Part shown: positions 1 to 8,278 of the stretch, one piece after another
Layout of the letters: each line of letters opens with the position of its first letter
Position numbering within the stretch: position 1 is the stretch's first letter
NCBI RefSeq assembly: GCF_034355335.1
Contig: NZ_CP136422.1
Span: 2,359,001-2,423,000, forward strand
DNA: 64,000 nt
Source: Blautia coccoides
Lineage (GTDB): Bacteria > Bacillota > Clostridia > Lachnospirales > Lachnospiraceae
Direction: 5' to 3'
Translations under genes and position numbers: made by a program
Notes under the pieces: generated by a model
The model's input: only the letters and a program-made list of their open reading frames with translations
What the model was told of the DNA's origin: nothing
Database searches by the model: none

Positions 1-429
1 ATTACAGGTATTATCCTGATCTTTGAGATGACAGGCAGCGTGAGCCAGATGCTGTCTCTGTCTTTAGTGTCTATTGTAGCTTTTCTGGTGGCAACCGCTG
101 TGAAATCACAGCCTATTTATGAGAGCCTTCTGGAAAACCTGCTGAGAAAGCGGGGCGAGCATGTGCCGGAGAAAACAGGAGAAAAAATATTACAGGAGTT
201 TGTGGTCCGTCATAACTGCGAGCTTCAAAATAAAATGGTACAGCAGATTGAATGGCCGAAAAACTGCCTTCTGGTGGCTGTGCAGAGGAGCGGCACAGAG
301 CTGATCCCAAAAGGGCGTACTATATTAATGGCCAGTGACACGATCATAACCATGACAGATGAGCAGGACGCGCCGGCAGTGCATGACAGGATGGAGGTCC
401 TGTGTTCGGAACAAGAGAAATTGAAATGA
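1..429 (+). CDS. ClC-type chloride channel, C-terminal part
   Basis: The gene is cut by the window edge; the frame is open from base 1. The visible part begins with an ITGIILIFEMTGS motif, typical of the last transmembrane helices of ClC chloride channels and Cl-/H+ antiporters, followed by a second hydrophobic stretch. From about residue 60 a soluble TrkA-C-like regulatory domain follows (LLVAVQRSGTELIPKGRT, then MASDTIITMT), an arrangement known in bacterial ClC proteins. It would act in the membrane in anion transport. It ends one base before the next gene's upstream region, so the two may be co-transcribed. The family call rests only on the C-terminal third. Confidence 0.75.
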   Translation: MTGIILIFEMTGSVSQMLSLSLVSIVAFLVATAVKSQPIYESLLENLLRKRGEHVPEKTGEKILQEFVVRHNCELQNKMVQQIEWPKNCLLVAVQRSGTELIPKGRTILMASDTIITMTDEQDAPAVHDRMEVLCSEQEKLK

Positions 430-439
430 GGTGGACAGC

Positions 440-2386
440 TTGACGAAGAGAATAGACGAGGCATCAAAGGAGATACAAGCTTTGCCGGTATATCCGGGAA
501 AACCGGGAGTTGCCAGGACAGAAAAAGGGTATCAGTTTACAGTTTCTGTTCCGGATGGGGAGGAGGCTTTCCTTCTTCTGTACCATACAGGGGAGAAAAT
601 GCCGGTGAAGGAGATTCCCCTTTCAGAAGAAAAAAGGATAGGAAATATGGTTTCTGTCTGTATAGAAGGTATTTCCCCTGACAGGTATGAGTATAATTAC
701 CGTATCGGCAATAAAGTGATACAGGACCCTTACGCGGTCTGCCTGTCCGGTACAGGCCGGTTCGGACAGCCCAAAAGTGAAGAGACAGACATTATCCGGT
801 GCAGTTTCCGAAGAGAGAAATACAGATGGCAGGATGGCGATTTTAAATCTTATTCGCTGTCAGATTCCATTATATATAAGCTGCAGGTGCGGGAATATAC
901 CATGCAGAAAAATTCCGGGGTACGTTTAAAAGGAACATTTAAAGGCCTGGAACAGAAGATAGAATATCTGAAAAATCTGGGTGTCACAGCAGTGCTCTTG
1001 ATGCCGGCCTATGATTACAGGGAGACAGCAAGGGAACAGAGCAGTGAGAGACGGCCGGAACATCCCTATGCCCGCCTAAGCAGTGCCTATGAGAAAAATG
1101 GCGGCAAGAGTGGTGTCTTCGAGGACAGTGCGCCTAAGCAGATAAACTGCTGGGGATATACAGGAGAGGCCAGTTATTTTGCGCCCAAGGCATCTTTTTG
1201 TGCCACAGACCGCCCTATGAGGGAATTTTCTCATCTGGTGGAGTCCCTTCACAAGGCAGGGATGGAATGTTTGATGGAGTTTTATTTTGACGGTTCAGTA
1301 AGCCCCTCTGTAATGCTGGATATCCTGCATTACTGGAAGCTGCAGTACCATGTGGATGGATTTCATCTGATGGGCAGCGGTATCTGCCAGGAGATTCTGG
1401 TAAAAGATGCCCTGCTGACCAGAACGAAGCTTTTCTTTCACGATGTGGACGGCGGCTATTTGTACCAGGGGAAGGTACCTTCCTTCAAGAATGTGGCGGA
1501 GTACAACGAAGGATTCCTCTACTGCATGCGCCATCTCCTGAAAAGTGATGAGAACATGCTGGAGGATTTCATCTACCGGAACCGGAGGAATCCAAAAGAG
1601 ACGGGGATCATCAATTATCTGGCGGATCAGGATGGATTTACCATGATGGATATGGTGTCCTATGACGAGAAGCACAATGAGGACAATGGAGAGGACAACA
1701 GGGACGGCATGGAATATAACTGCAGTTGGAACTGTGGAGCTGAGGGTCCGACCAGGAAAAAAACAGTCAGGGGACTCAGGCTGCAGCAGCTTAAGAATGC
1801 CTTTTTGCTGCTTCTGCTGAGCCAGGGAACACCGCTTATCTTTCAGGGGGATGAATTTGGAAATTCCCAGAAGGGAAACAACAATGCCTGGTGCCAGGAC
1901 AATGAGATCGGATGGGTTGACTGGAGCGCCTTCAGATCCAATCAGGCGCTGTATGAATTTGTAAAAGAGGCCATTGCCTTCAGAAAGAAATACTATATTC
2001 TGCACATGCAGGAGGAACTCAAAGGTGTGGACTACAGGGCACTTGGCTATCCTGACCTGTCCTACCACGGGGCACAGGCCTGGTATGCGCCCTGTGAGAG
2101 AAATCTGCGGCATCTGGGGATGATGTACTGCGGAGATTATGGGAAGCAGGAGAAAGAGTTTTTATTTGTGGCTTACAACCTGCACTGGATGCCCCATGAA
2201 TTTGCATTGCCTAATCTTCCGAAAGGAGCTGTGTGGAAATTCGTAGTGAGCACCAGCAGGCAGGAGGATCAGGTTTTTACAGAGGCAGATGTGAAGACGG
2301 CAAAGCAGAAGGGAAAGGGTAAAAGCGCTGTGGAGGTGCCGTCGAGAACTATTGCAATATTAATCGGAAAGCAGGAAACAGCGTAA
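440..2386 (+). CDS. GH13 glycogen-debranching-like protein, apparently catalytically degenerate
   Basis: About 648 residues. An N-terminal CBM48-like beta domain is followed by a GlgX/isoamylase-type barrel: YWKLQYHVDGFHL matches conserved region II, INYLADQDGFTMMD region IV, and FQGDEFGNSQKGNNNAW the typical GlgX tail. Key residues are altered. Region II reads GFHLMG where GFRFDLA is expected, so the nucleophile Asp and its Arg are missing; no acid Glu is seen in region III; region I reads LMEFYFDG instead of VVYNH. Only the region IV Asp remains. It may bind glycogen or starch rather than cut it. TTG at 440 is preferred because AGGTGG lies 5 bases upstream; GTG at 431 overlaps that site. 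It overlaps the next gene. Confidence 0.8.
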   Translation: MTKRIDEASKEIQALPVYPGKPGVARTEKGYQFTVSVPDGEEAFLLLYHTGEKMPVKEIPLSEEKRIGNMVSVCIEGISPDRYEYNYRIGNKVIQDPYAVCLSGTGRFGQPKSEETDIIRCSFRREKYRWQDGDFKSYSLSDSIIYKLQVREYTMQKNSGVRLKGTFKGLEQKIEYLKNLGVTAVLLMPAYDYRETAREQSSERRPEHPYARLSSAYEKNGGKSGVFEDSAPKQINCWGYTGEASYFAPKASFCATDRPMREFSHLVESLHKAGMECLMEFYFDGSVSPSVMLDILHYWKLQYHVDGFHLMGSGICQEILVKDALLTRTKLFFHDVDGGYLYQGKVPSFKNVAEYNEGFLYCMRHLLKSDENMLEDFIYRNRRNPKETGIINYLADQDGFTMMDMVSYDEKHNEDNGEDNRDGMEYNCSWNCGAEGPTRKKTVRGLRLQQLKNAFLLLLLSQGTPLIFQGDEFGNSQKGNNNAWCQDNEIGWVDWSAFRSNQALYEFVKEAIAFRKKYYILHMQEELKGVDYRALGYPDLSYHGAQAWYAPCERNLRHLGMMYCGDYGKQEKEFLFVAYNLHWMPHEFALPNLPKGAVWKFVVSTSRQEDQVFTEADVKTAKQKGKGKSAVEVPSRTIAILIGKQETA

Positions 2387-2922
2387 TGCATATATGGGCA
2401 CATTTCAAGACAATTACCAGCCATAAGCTGCTGGTCATGCGCTACTGTTTTAAAATAGGTCTGTACCGACAGGGATTGCTGCATGACCTGTCAAAGTATT
2501 CCTGGACAGAGTTTTCAGTTGGATGCAGGTATTATCAGGGCAACAGAAGTCCAAATAATGCGGAGAGGGAAGACACAGGGCTCTCTACCTCCTGGATCCA
2601 TCACTATGGAAGGAATAAACATCATTTTGAGCACTGGGTGGACTACGGAGTGAACTGCGACACAGTCATTCAGGGTGTCCCTATGCCGAAGAAATACATT
2701 GCAGAGATGGTCATGGACCGCATCAGCGCTTCCAGGGTCTATAATCCCGGAACGTATACAGACCAGGCGCCGCTGGCATATTTTTTAAAAAGCAGGGAGA
2801 GGCTCTGGTTTGTACATGAGAAGACAAATGAGGATTTGGAATTCCTCCTCCGTATGCTGGCGGAGAAAGGGGAAAAAGAGACCCTCAGATATATCAAAAA
2901 TATATATTTAAAGCAAAAGTAA
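2386..2922 (+). CDS. DUF5662 family protein
   Basis: 178 residues. The start codon overlaps the stop of the GH13-like gene (TAATG), indicating translational coupling. The protein carries His/Asp-rich motifs, HDLSKYS near residue 33 and HHYGRNKHHFEHW near residue 67, the signature of DUF5662, which resembles a metal-binding HD-like arrangement. No biochemical role is established for the family as far as I know. The tight link to a probably inactive GH13 protein is the only functional hint. No signal peptide or membrane segment is visible. Confidence 0.75.
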   Translation: MHIWAHFKTITSHKLLVMRYCFKIGLYRQGLLHDLSKYSWTEFSVGCRYYQGNRSPNNAEREDTGLSTSWIHHYGRNKHHFEHWVDYGVNCDTVIQGVPMPKKYIAEMVMDRISASRVYNPGTYTDQAPLAYFLKSRERLWFVHEKTNEDLEFLLRMLAEKGEKETLRYIKNIYLKQK

Positions 2923-3051
2923 ACAGCAGTGGTGAAAAAACAGCTTCAGGGGAGAGAGTGGCTGGCGCCTTGGTCACAGTTCTGTAAAGGGCAGAGGTGG
3001 GACTGCAGGCGGAGATTGAATACATAACAGATAAGGGGTAAGGTGATCGAT

Positions 3052-4053
3052 ATGAATCCGGCAGATATTTTAAACATTGTGACTTCCCAGTATGGGAATG
3101 TTATGGAAAAGTATACGACGGGAATTATGCTGGCAGGGCTTGTCTTTGCCCTGTTGAATTGTTTTATGGGCTACAAGCTCAGGAAGATCTGGGGCAGTAT
3201 CCTTGGGTTTATCATTGGTGCTGCCGGCGGCGGGATCGCAGGCTACTATTTTCTGCATGAGGCAAAATACGCGGTGATAGCGGGAATTGCCGGGGCTGTA
3301 GTGCTGGGTGCACTTGCCTGGATCTTCTATAAGCTGGGGATTTTTGTGCTGTGTGCAGGTCTTGTATATGCGCTGGCCAATTCTTTTTTAAGCGCACCTA
3401 CAAATACAGGCAGGATCATCTGTATTGCCATTGGAATCTTTGCTGCGACCATGGCAGTAGGATATGAGGAGTATGTGATCATTGGCATCACAGGCTTCTG
3501 CGGTGGTTTGGGAGCCATCAGGATCCTGTTTTCCATGACAGGCAAAGACGGCGGTGGGGGGACCTGGCTGCTGGGGCTTATCCTGGCTTTCCTTGGAATT
3601 GCGGTGCAGGCAGCACCACTTCTTCGCAATAGGGAGAAAAAGCAGAGCAGAGGCAGCAGCAGAGACCCCCTGTTTAACCGGAAGAAACGGAAATTCAGCC
3701 TTCCGTCACTGCCGGGCAGAAAAAAGAAGACAAAAAAGAAAACCGTATATAAAACCACGGAGAAGAACCGGAACCAGACAACCTCAGGCAGAACCCCTTC
3801 CAGGGGACAGGCAGGCGGAAAACAAAGAAGCGGAAACCAGAACAGCGCCCAGGCACCGCGCAGACAGGCAGAGGAGCCGGGGGAAAAGACAAGAGAAATC
3901 CCGGATATGGCAAAGCTGCGGGAGCAGGACTATAACCGCGGGCAAAAGCCGGACAGCTCTGCATACAGAGGCGTGGGAACAGGAATCGACCTGGATGATC
4001 TGAGCCGGGAACTTTCCCAGGAAATACAGAAAATTTATAAAGAAGATGAATAG
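3052..4053 (+). CDS. TMEM198-like (DUF4203) membrane protein with basic, disordered tail
   Basis: About 333 residues. The first 190 contain six to seven hydrophobic, glycine-rich helices (for example GSILGFIIGAAGGGIAGYYF) as in DUF4203/TMEM198 proteins. The C-terminal half is polar, rich in Lys, Arg, Gln and Pro, and likely disordered and cytosolic. ATG at 3052 follows AAGGTG by 6 bases; GTG at 3043 after AGGGG is an alternative. It is followed by a terminator that overlaps the fabH promoter. Function unknown. The 120-bp gap before it holds nothing recognised. Confidence 0.6.
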   Translation: MNPADILNIVTSQYGNVMEKYTTGIMLAGLVFALLNCFMGYKLRKIWGSILGFIIGAAGGGIAGYYFLHEAKYAVIAGIAGAVVLGALAWIFYKLGIFVLCAGLVYALANSFLSAPTNTGRIICIAIGIFAATMAVGYEEYVIIGITGFCGGLGAIRILFSMTGKDGGGGTWLLGLILAFLGIAVQAAPLLRNREKKQSRGSSRDPLFNRKKRKFSLPSLPGRKKKTKKKTVYKTTEKNRNQTTSGRTPSRGQAGGKQRSGNQNSAQAPRRQAEEPGEKTREIPDMAKLREQDYNRGQKPDSSAYRGVGTGIDLDDLSRELSQEIQKIYKEDE

Positions 4054-4102
4054 TAACTGGATATAAAGCGAACAGCAAACGGTTACTATAAATAATAGGC
4101 AG

Positions 4103-4140
4103 GAGGCCGTTTGTGTAGTTGACAAACGGCCTCTTTCTTA
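4103..4140 (+). terminator. Rho-independent terminator overlapping the fabH promoter
   Basis: A 12-bp stem (GAGGCCGTTTGT at 4103-4114, ACAAACGGCCTC at 4122-4133, 7-base loop) followed by TTTCTTA. The loop and right arm include the TTGACA -35 box of the next promoter. Confidence 0.7.
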
Positions 4141-4147
4141 GTATACT
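4119..4147 (+). promoter_or_regulatory. fabH promoter
   Basis: TTGACA at 4119-4124, 17-bp spacer, TATACT at 4142-4147; expected start near 4154. The -35 lies inside the preceding terminator hairpin. Confidence 0.8.
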
Positions 4148-4239
4148 TTGAAAGAAAAGATTTGATAATCAAACTATTTGATGGTTTAAGTGAATTCCCG
4201 GATGCAAACCGGTGAAAATATGATAGAATAAGAGGTAGG

Positions 4240-5208
4240 ATGAGTATGGTAGCTAGGATAATCGGAACAGGCAGTGCAGTTCCTGAGAATATTGTGACAA
4301 ATGACGATCTGTCTAAGGTGGTAGATACAAACGATGAGTGGATCTCCACACGGACCGGTATCCGGGAGAGAAGAATTGCGAAAGAAGAAAATACAACAAT
4401 TCTGGCATGCCGTGCCGCAAAAAGTGCTTTGGAGAATGCCGGGATGGACGCCGCGGATGTGGAGCTGATCATAGTGGCTACCTGCACGCCGGATTCTTTT
4501 TTCCCCAATACTGCCTGTCAGGTGCAAAAGGAGATCGGGGCTTGGAAGGCCGTGGGATTTGATTTGAGCGCGGCATGCTCCGGATTCATTTTTGCGCTCA
4601 ATACTGTTCAGGCCTATATGAAAAGCGGAATTTATCAAAATGCCCTGATCATCGGAGTGGAAACCATGTCTAAGCTCCTCAACTGGGAGGACAGAGGTAC
4701 CTGTGTGCTGTTCGGGGACGGGGCAGGTGCTGTTGTGGTAAAAGCTGATGAAACCGGGTTTATGGATATGGTCCAGTGGTCAGACGGCAGAGGTGACAGC
4801 GTTCTTACCTGCGGTGCCCGCCAGATGAAAAACCTGTTGGTGCCTGGTGCACAAGAAGCGGACTATGTGGCCATGGACGGACAGCCTGTCTTTAAATTTG
4901 CAGTGAAAAAAGTGCCGGAGTGTATCACGCAGGTACTTGAAAAGAATGGGACAGAGAAGGCAGAGATAAAATATTATGTTCTGCACCAGGCAAACAGCAG
5001 AATTATCCAGTCTGTGGCAAAGAGGCTGAAGGAGGGGGAGGAGAAATTTCCTGTCAATCTGGAGCGGTACGGCAATACGTCAGCAGCTAGTATTCCTATT
5101 TTGCTGGATGAGATGAACCGTGATCAAAGGCTGGAAAAGGGGGACAAGATCGTCATGTCAGGATTTGGAGCAGGGCTAACCTGGGGAGCTGTGCTGCTTG
5201 AATGGTAA
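4240..5208 (+). CDS. fabH: 3-oxoacyl-[ACP] synthase III
   Basis: 322 residues, normal length. FabH condenses acetyl-CoA or a branched acyl-CoA with malonyl-ACP to start fatty-acid elongation in the cytosol. The full catalytic triad is visible: Cys113 in SAACSGF, His249 in LHQANSR and Asn279 in YGNTSAAS. The N-terminal GTGSAVPENIVTN motif is typical. ATG at 4240 follows AGAGGT. It stands apart from other fab genes, so it may be a secondary KAS III or supply precursors to another pathway; no such pathway is visible nearby. It overlaps the upstream part of the next reading frame, suggesting co-transcription. Confidence 0.93.
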   Translation: MSMVARIIGTGSAVPENIVTNDDLSKVVDTNDEWISTRTGIRERRIAKEENTTILACRAAKSALENAGMDAADVELIIVATCTPDSFFPNTACQVQKEIGAWKAVGFDLSAACSGFIFALNTVQAYMKSGIYQNALIIGVETMSKLLNWEDRGTCVLFGDGAGAVVVKADETGFMDMVQWSDGRGDSVLTCGARQMKNLLVPGAQEADYVAMDGQPVFKFAVKKVPECITQVLEKNGTEKAEIKYYVLHQANSRIIQSVAKRLKEGEEKFPVNLERYGNTSAASIPILLDEMNRDQRLEKGDKIVMSGFGAGLTWGAVLLEW

Positions 5209-5233
5209 AAAAGTGCAGACGGAGGATGGATTT

Positions 5234-5710
5234 ATGAAATTACTGATAAAACAGAGAGTGTTTTCCTGGACGGATACCTATGATGTGTACGATGAGAATG
5301 GAACGCCGAAGTATTTCGTCAAGGGAGAATTTCTTTCCATTGGCCATAAGATACACATTTACCGTCACGACACCGGTGAGGAAGTGGGTATGGTGAGAGA
5401 GAAGCTGATGACTGTCATGCCCAGATTTGAGCTGATTGTGGAGGGCAGGACTCTGGGGAGTATACAAAAGCGTTTTTCGCTGTTCAAGCCAAAATATGAG
5501 ATTGACTATAATGACTGGAGAGTGGAAGGGGATTTTTTGGAGTGGGATTATGATGTCTGCCAGGAATGCTGTCCGATCATGCATATCAGGAAAGAGCCGT
5601 TTCATTGGGGAGACACTTATGTGATCGACTATGCCTGCCGGGATGATGAACTGATCGGACTGCTGACAGTGATCGCCATTGATGCGGCAAACTGCAGCGA
5701 TGGAAACTGA
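5234..5710 (+). CDS. LURP-one-related (YxjI-like) protein
   Basis: About 158 residues. The pattern MKLLIKQRVFSWTDTYDVYDENG then KYFVKGEF, HKIHIYRH and IQKRFSLFKPKYEI matches the LURP-one/Tubby-like beta-barrel family (YxjI in Bacillus). Its role in bacteria is not established; the fold may bind membrane lipids. ATG at 5234 is chosen because GGAGG lies 8 bases upstream at 5221-5225 and the protein then begins with the conserved MKLLIKQ; an upstream ATG at 5198 inside fabH lacks such a site. Three cysteines occur near residue 117. Confidence 0.75.
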   Translation: MKLLIKQRVFSWTDTYDVYDENGTPKYFVKGEFLSIGHKIHIYRHDTGEEVGMVREKLMTVMPRFELIVEGRTLGSIQKRFSLFKPKYEIDYNDWRVEGDFLEWDYDVCQECCPIMHIRKEPFHWGDTYVIDYACRDDELIGLLTVIAIDAANCSDGN

Positions 5711-5743
5711 TAGACACAGTAAAAAAGGACAGGGAGAAAGTAT

Positions 5744-6592
5744 TTGGAAAATATCAGCAGGAAACTATTCGGGTTTATGAAACAAAAACCACAGGTATAC
5801 GAAGCCAGCTCCTCCGCTTTCTGGGATGATGAAAATATTTCCAGATATATGCTGGAGGCACATCTGGACCCGGATGTGGAAGGGGCGACCAGGAAGCATG
5901 CGTTTATACAAAGATCCGCGGATTGGATTGCAGAGCGCTGCAGGGGTGGAGCGGGAAAGAAGCTATTAGATCTGGGATGCGGACCGGGACTTTATGCAGA
6001 ACTGTTTAATGACAGAGGATTCCAGGTTACAGGTCTGGATTTTTCCAGGCGGTCCATTTAATACGCCAAAGAACACGCTTCCAAAACAAAAAGGGACATC
6101 CGATATGAATATAAAAATTATCTAGAAATGGACTATGAGGAGGCATTTGATGTCATAACCTTGATTTATTGTGATTTCGGTGTACTGCCTCCAAAGGACA
6201 GGAAAACTCTATTGGGCAAAATAAAAAGAGCACTGAAACAGGACGGGATTCTTATTCTTGACGGCTTTACCGAGACTCTGCCTTTTCAAGAACTGGAGAC
6301 CGTTCAGTATCAGGAGGAGGGATTCTGGTCAGCCGGGCCTCATGTGCTCATCCAGCGCAATTACAAATATCCGGAGACAGCCAATACCCTGGAACAGTAT
6401 TTGGTGGTCACAGAAGAGGATTGTCACTGCTATAATCTTTGGAATCAGCGGTACAGCAGAGAGTCTCTGAAAAAGGAGATAGAGAGTGCAGGACTTTGCT
6501 ATACAGGTTTTTATGATGATGTGGCTGGGAAGGCCTTTACCGGGCGAGATACCACAATCTGTGCGGTTGCAGAGAAAAAGGCGGGCAGATAA
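5744..6592 (+). pseudogene. SAM-dependent methyltransferase interrupted by an in-frame stop
   Basis: One continuous frame would give about 282 residues, but TAA at 6059-6061 stops it after residue 105. The first part has the SAM-binding motif I (LLDLGCGPGLYAELF) and motif II region (VTGLDFS); the part after the stop continues with YAKEHA and FDVITLIYCDFGVLPP then LKQDGILILD, the expected rest of a class I methyltransferase. No frameshift is needed: one base change of a GAA or CAA codon would explain it. The start is TTG at 5744 after AGGGAG. The C-terminal frame could restart at ATG 6128, but that fragment lacks the SAM site. Substrate unknown. Confidence 0.75.
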
Positions 6593-6648
6593 CAGCAGAC
6601 AAGTATATTCTATGCGGCGGTGTCATCTGGATCCAGAATATAAAAGTA

Positions 6649-6689
6649 CCCCCTATGGAAAGCTGAAACTTCCGGTTTTCCATAGGGGG
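6649..6689. terminator. Bidirectional terminator hairpin
   Basis: A 13-bp perfect stem, CCCCCTATGGAAA at 6649-6661 and TTTCCATAGGGGG at 6677-6689, between the convergent methyltransferase remnant and uxaB. T-tracts are short. Confidence 0.65.
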
Positions 6690-6705
6690 ATTCTTATTTG
6701 CAGGA

Positions 6706-8205
6706 TCAGCAGACGGATTTCATCACTTCGTATGTGCCGTCTCGCCGGATTTTCTTCAGCATATCTGTGACAGCGGCCTCAAATCCAGGCAGAGAGCACA
6801 GATCCATATCCCAGAGTCCTTCATTGGCACAGACTGCATGCACATATTCCTCTTCCCTATCATCCTTATGTGCCGCAAAAAATGAGAGTACATTCCTGTC
6901 ATCAGATACGGTATAAACTTCACCATTTGGACGTACAGCGGCAAGTCCTGCCTCTGTCAGTTCCGTTCCTCTGTAAAATGCCAGATAAAAGGCAAAGGAG
7001 GCTGTAAGGCACAGCGGCAGTTCCCCCGTCCGGTCCGCATAGGCTTTCAACGAGGGCAGAACCCTGGCCTTCCATTTAGAAGTAGAATTCAGGCAGATGG
7101 ACAACAGTGCATGGTCAATAAATGGGTTTTTGAAACGCTCTGTGACTGCAAAAGCGAAGCTTTCCAGCTCTTCTCTGGGAAGAGACAGAGTGGGCATGAT
7201 CTCCTCGTAGACAGCCTTATTCATAAATCCGCAGACCACATCATCCTCCATACAGTCCCGCACAATATCAAACCCAGCCAGGTATGCGCCCATGACCATA
7301 GAGGTATGGGCACCGTTTAAGATTCGCACTTTGCGCTCCTTGTAAGGTCTGTGGTCATGGGTGATGAGGACCGGAAGTCCGGCTTTCTCAAAAGGAAGCT
7401 CATGCTTCAAAGCGGCAGGTCCTTCAATGACCCAGAAGGCAAAAACCTCTCCGGTATCCATGGCTGCATCCAGGTAGCCGTTTTCCTCATTCAGTGCGTC
7501 CTCCTCCCCTTTGGGAAAGCCGGTGACAATACGGTCTACAAGAGTGGAACAGAACAAGTTCTCCTCCTCCAGCCATGTAAGGAAAGCTTCCTCCAAGTTC
7601 CACTGTGCGGCATAGGAAAGCACACATTTTTTCAGCTCTTTTCCGTTTTCTGCGATAAGCTCGCAGGGAAGGATCACAAAGCCCTTTCCCTTTTCTTTGC
7701 CGAAAACTTCATAACGCCGGTAGAGAAACTGGGTGAGCTTGCCGGGAAAGCTGGAAGCCGGTTTGTCCTGAAACCGACAGGCAGGGTCGTATACGATTCC
7801 GGCCTCGGTGGTGTTACAGGTGATATAGCGCAGGTCGGGATTTGCAGCACAGGCCATAACTGCGTCATAGTCCGCGTAGGCATTCAGACAGCGGCTGACA
7901 CAGGAGATGACACGCTTGTCACTGACCTTTTTTCCGTTCTCAAAGCCGCGCAGATACAGGGTATAGAGTCCCTGCTGGGCGTTCAGGTCATCCGCCAGGC
8001 TGTGGCCGGGGCGCTTGGGCCGGGGCTGTACAAGAACGACTTTGCCGTTAAAGCCTGCCTTTTCATTCAACACATCAATAAAATGGTCAGTAAAGGCACG
8101 CATAAAATTGCCTTCCCCGAACTGGAGGACACGTTCAGGAGCCTCCGGGAGAAGATAACCACTGTGGTTCATTTCTTTTAATATCTGATAACTGAGTTTT
8201 TTCAT
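6706..8205 (-). CDS. uxaB: Tagaturonate reductase
   Basis: 499 residues, a polyol dehydrogenase of the mannitol dehydrogenase family. It reduces D-tagaturonate to D-altronate with NADH, the second step of galacturonate breakdown. The N-terminal Rossmann segment contains RVLQFGEGNFMRAF and VQPRP, diagnostic for UxaB; the C-terminal domain has RILNGAHTSMVMGAYLAG with the substrate-binding Asn/His region. It is 73 bp downstream of uxaA and shares its regulated promoter. Fructuronate reductase (UxuB) is related, but the neighbours uxaA and uxaC and the NFMRAF motif favour UxaB. Confidence 0.9.
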   Translation of the reverse strand: MKKLSYQILKEMNHSGYLLPEAPERVLQFGEGNFMRAFTDHFIDVLNEKAGFNGKVVLVQPRPKRPGHSLADDLNAQQGLYTLYLRGFENGKKVSDKRVISCVSRCLNAYADYDAVMACAANPDLRYITCNTTEAGIVYDPACRFQDKPASSFPGKLTQFLYRRYEVFGKEKGKGFVILPCELIAENGKELKKCVLSYAAQWNLEEAFLTWLEEENLFCSTLVDRIVTGFPKGEEDALNEENGYLDAAMDTGEVFAFWVIEGPAALKHELPFEKAGLPVLITHDHRPYKERKVRILNGAHTSMVMGAYLAGFDIVRDCMEDDVVCGFMNKAVYEEIMPTLSLPREELESFAFAVTERFKNPFIDHALLSICLNSTSKWKARVLPSLKAYADRTGELPLCLTASFAFYLAFYRGTELTEAGLAAVRPNGEVYTVSDDRNVLSFFAAHKDDREEEYVHAVCANEGLWDMDLCSLPGFEAAVTDMLKKIRRDGTYEVMKSVC

Positions 8206-8278
8206 GATTTTTATTCCCCTGTTGATAGATTTACATTAGAATCCAGCCGATATACAGACTGCTCAAAATGGGATGCGG

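Noticed and set aside
1295-2113. A 272-residue minus-strand frame opposite the GH13 gene
   Set aside because: Shadow frame without start site or motifs.
7351-8181. A 276-residue plus-strand frame opposite uxaB
   Set aside because: It is the shadow of a clearly recognised gene and has no family features.
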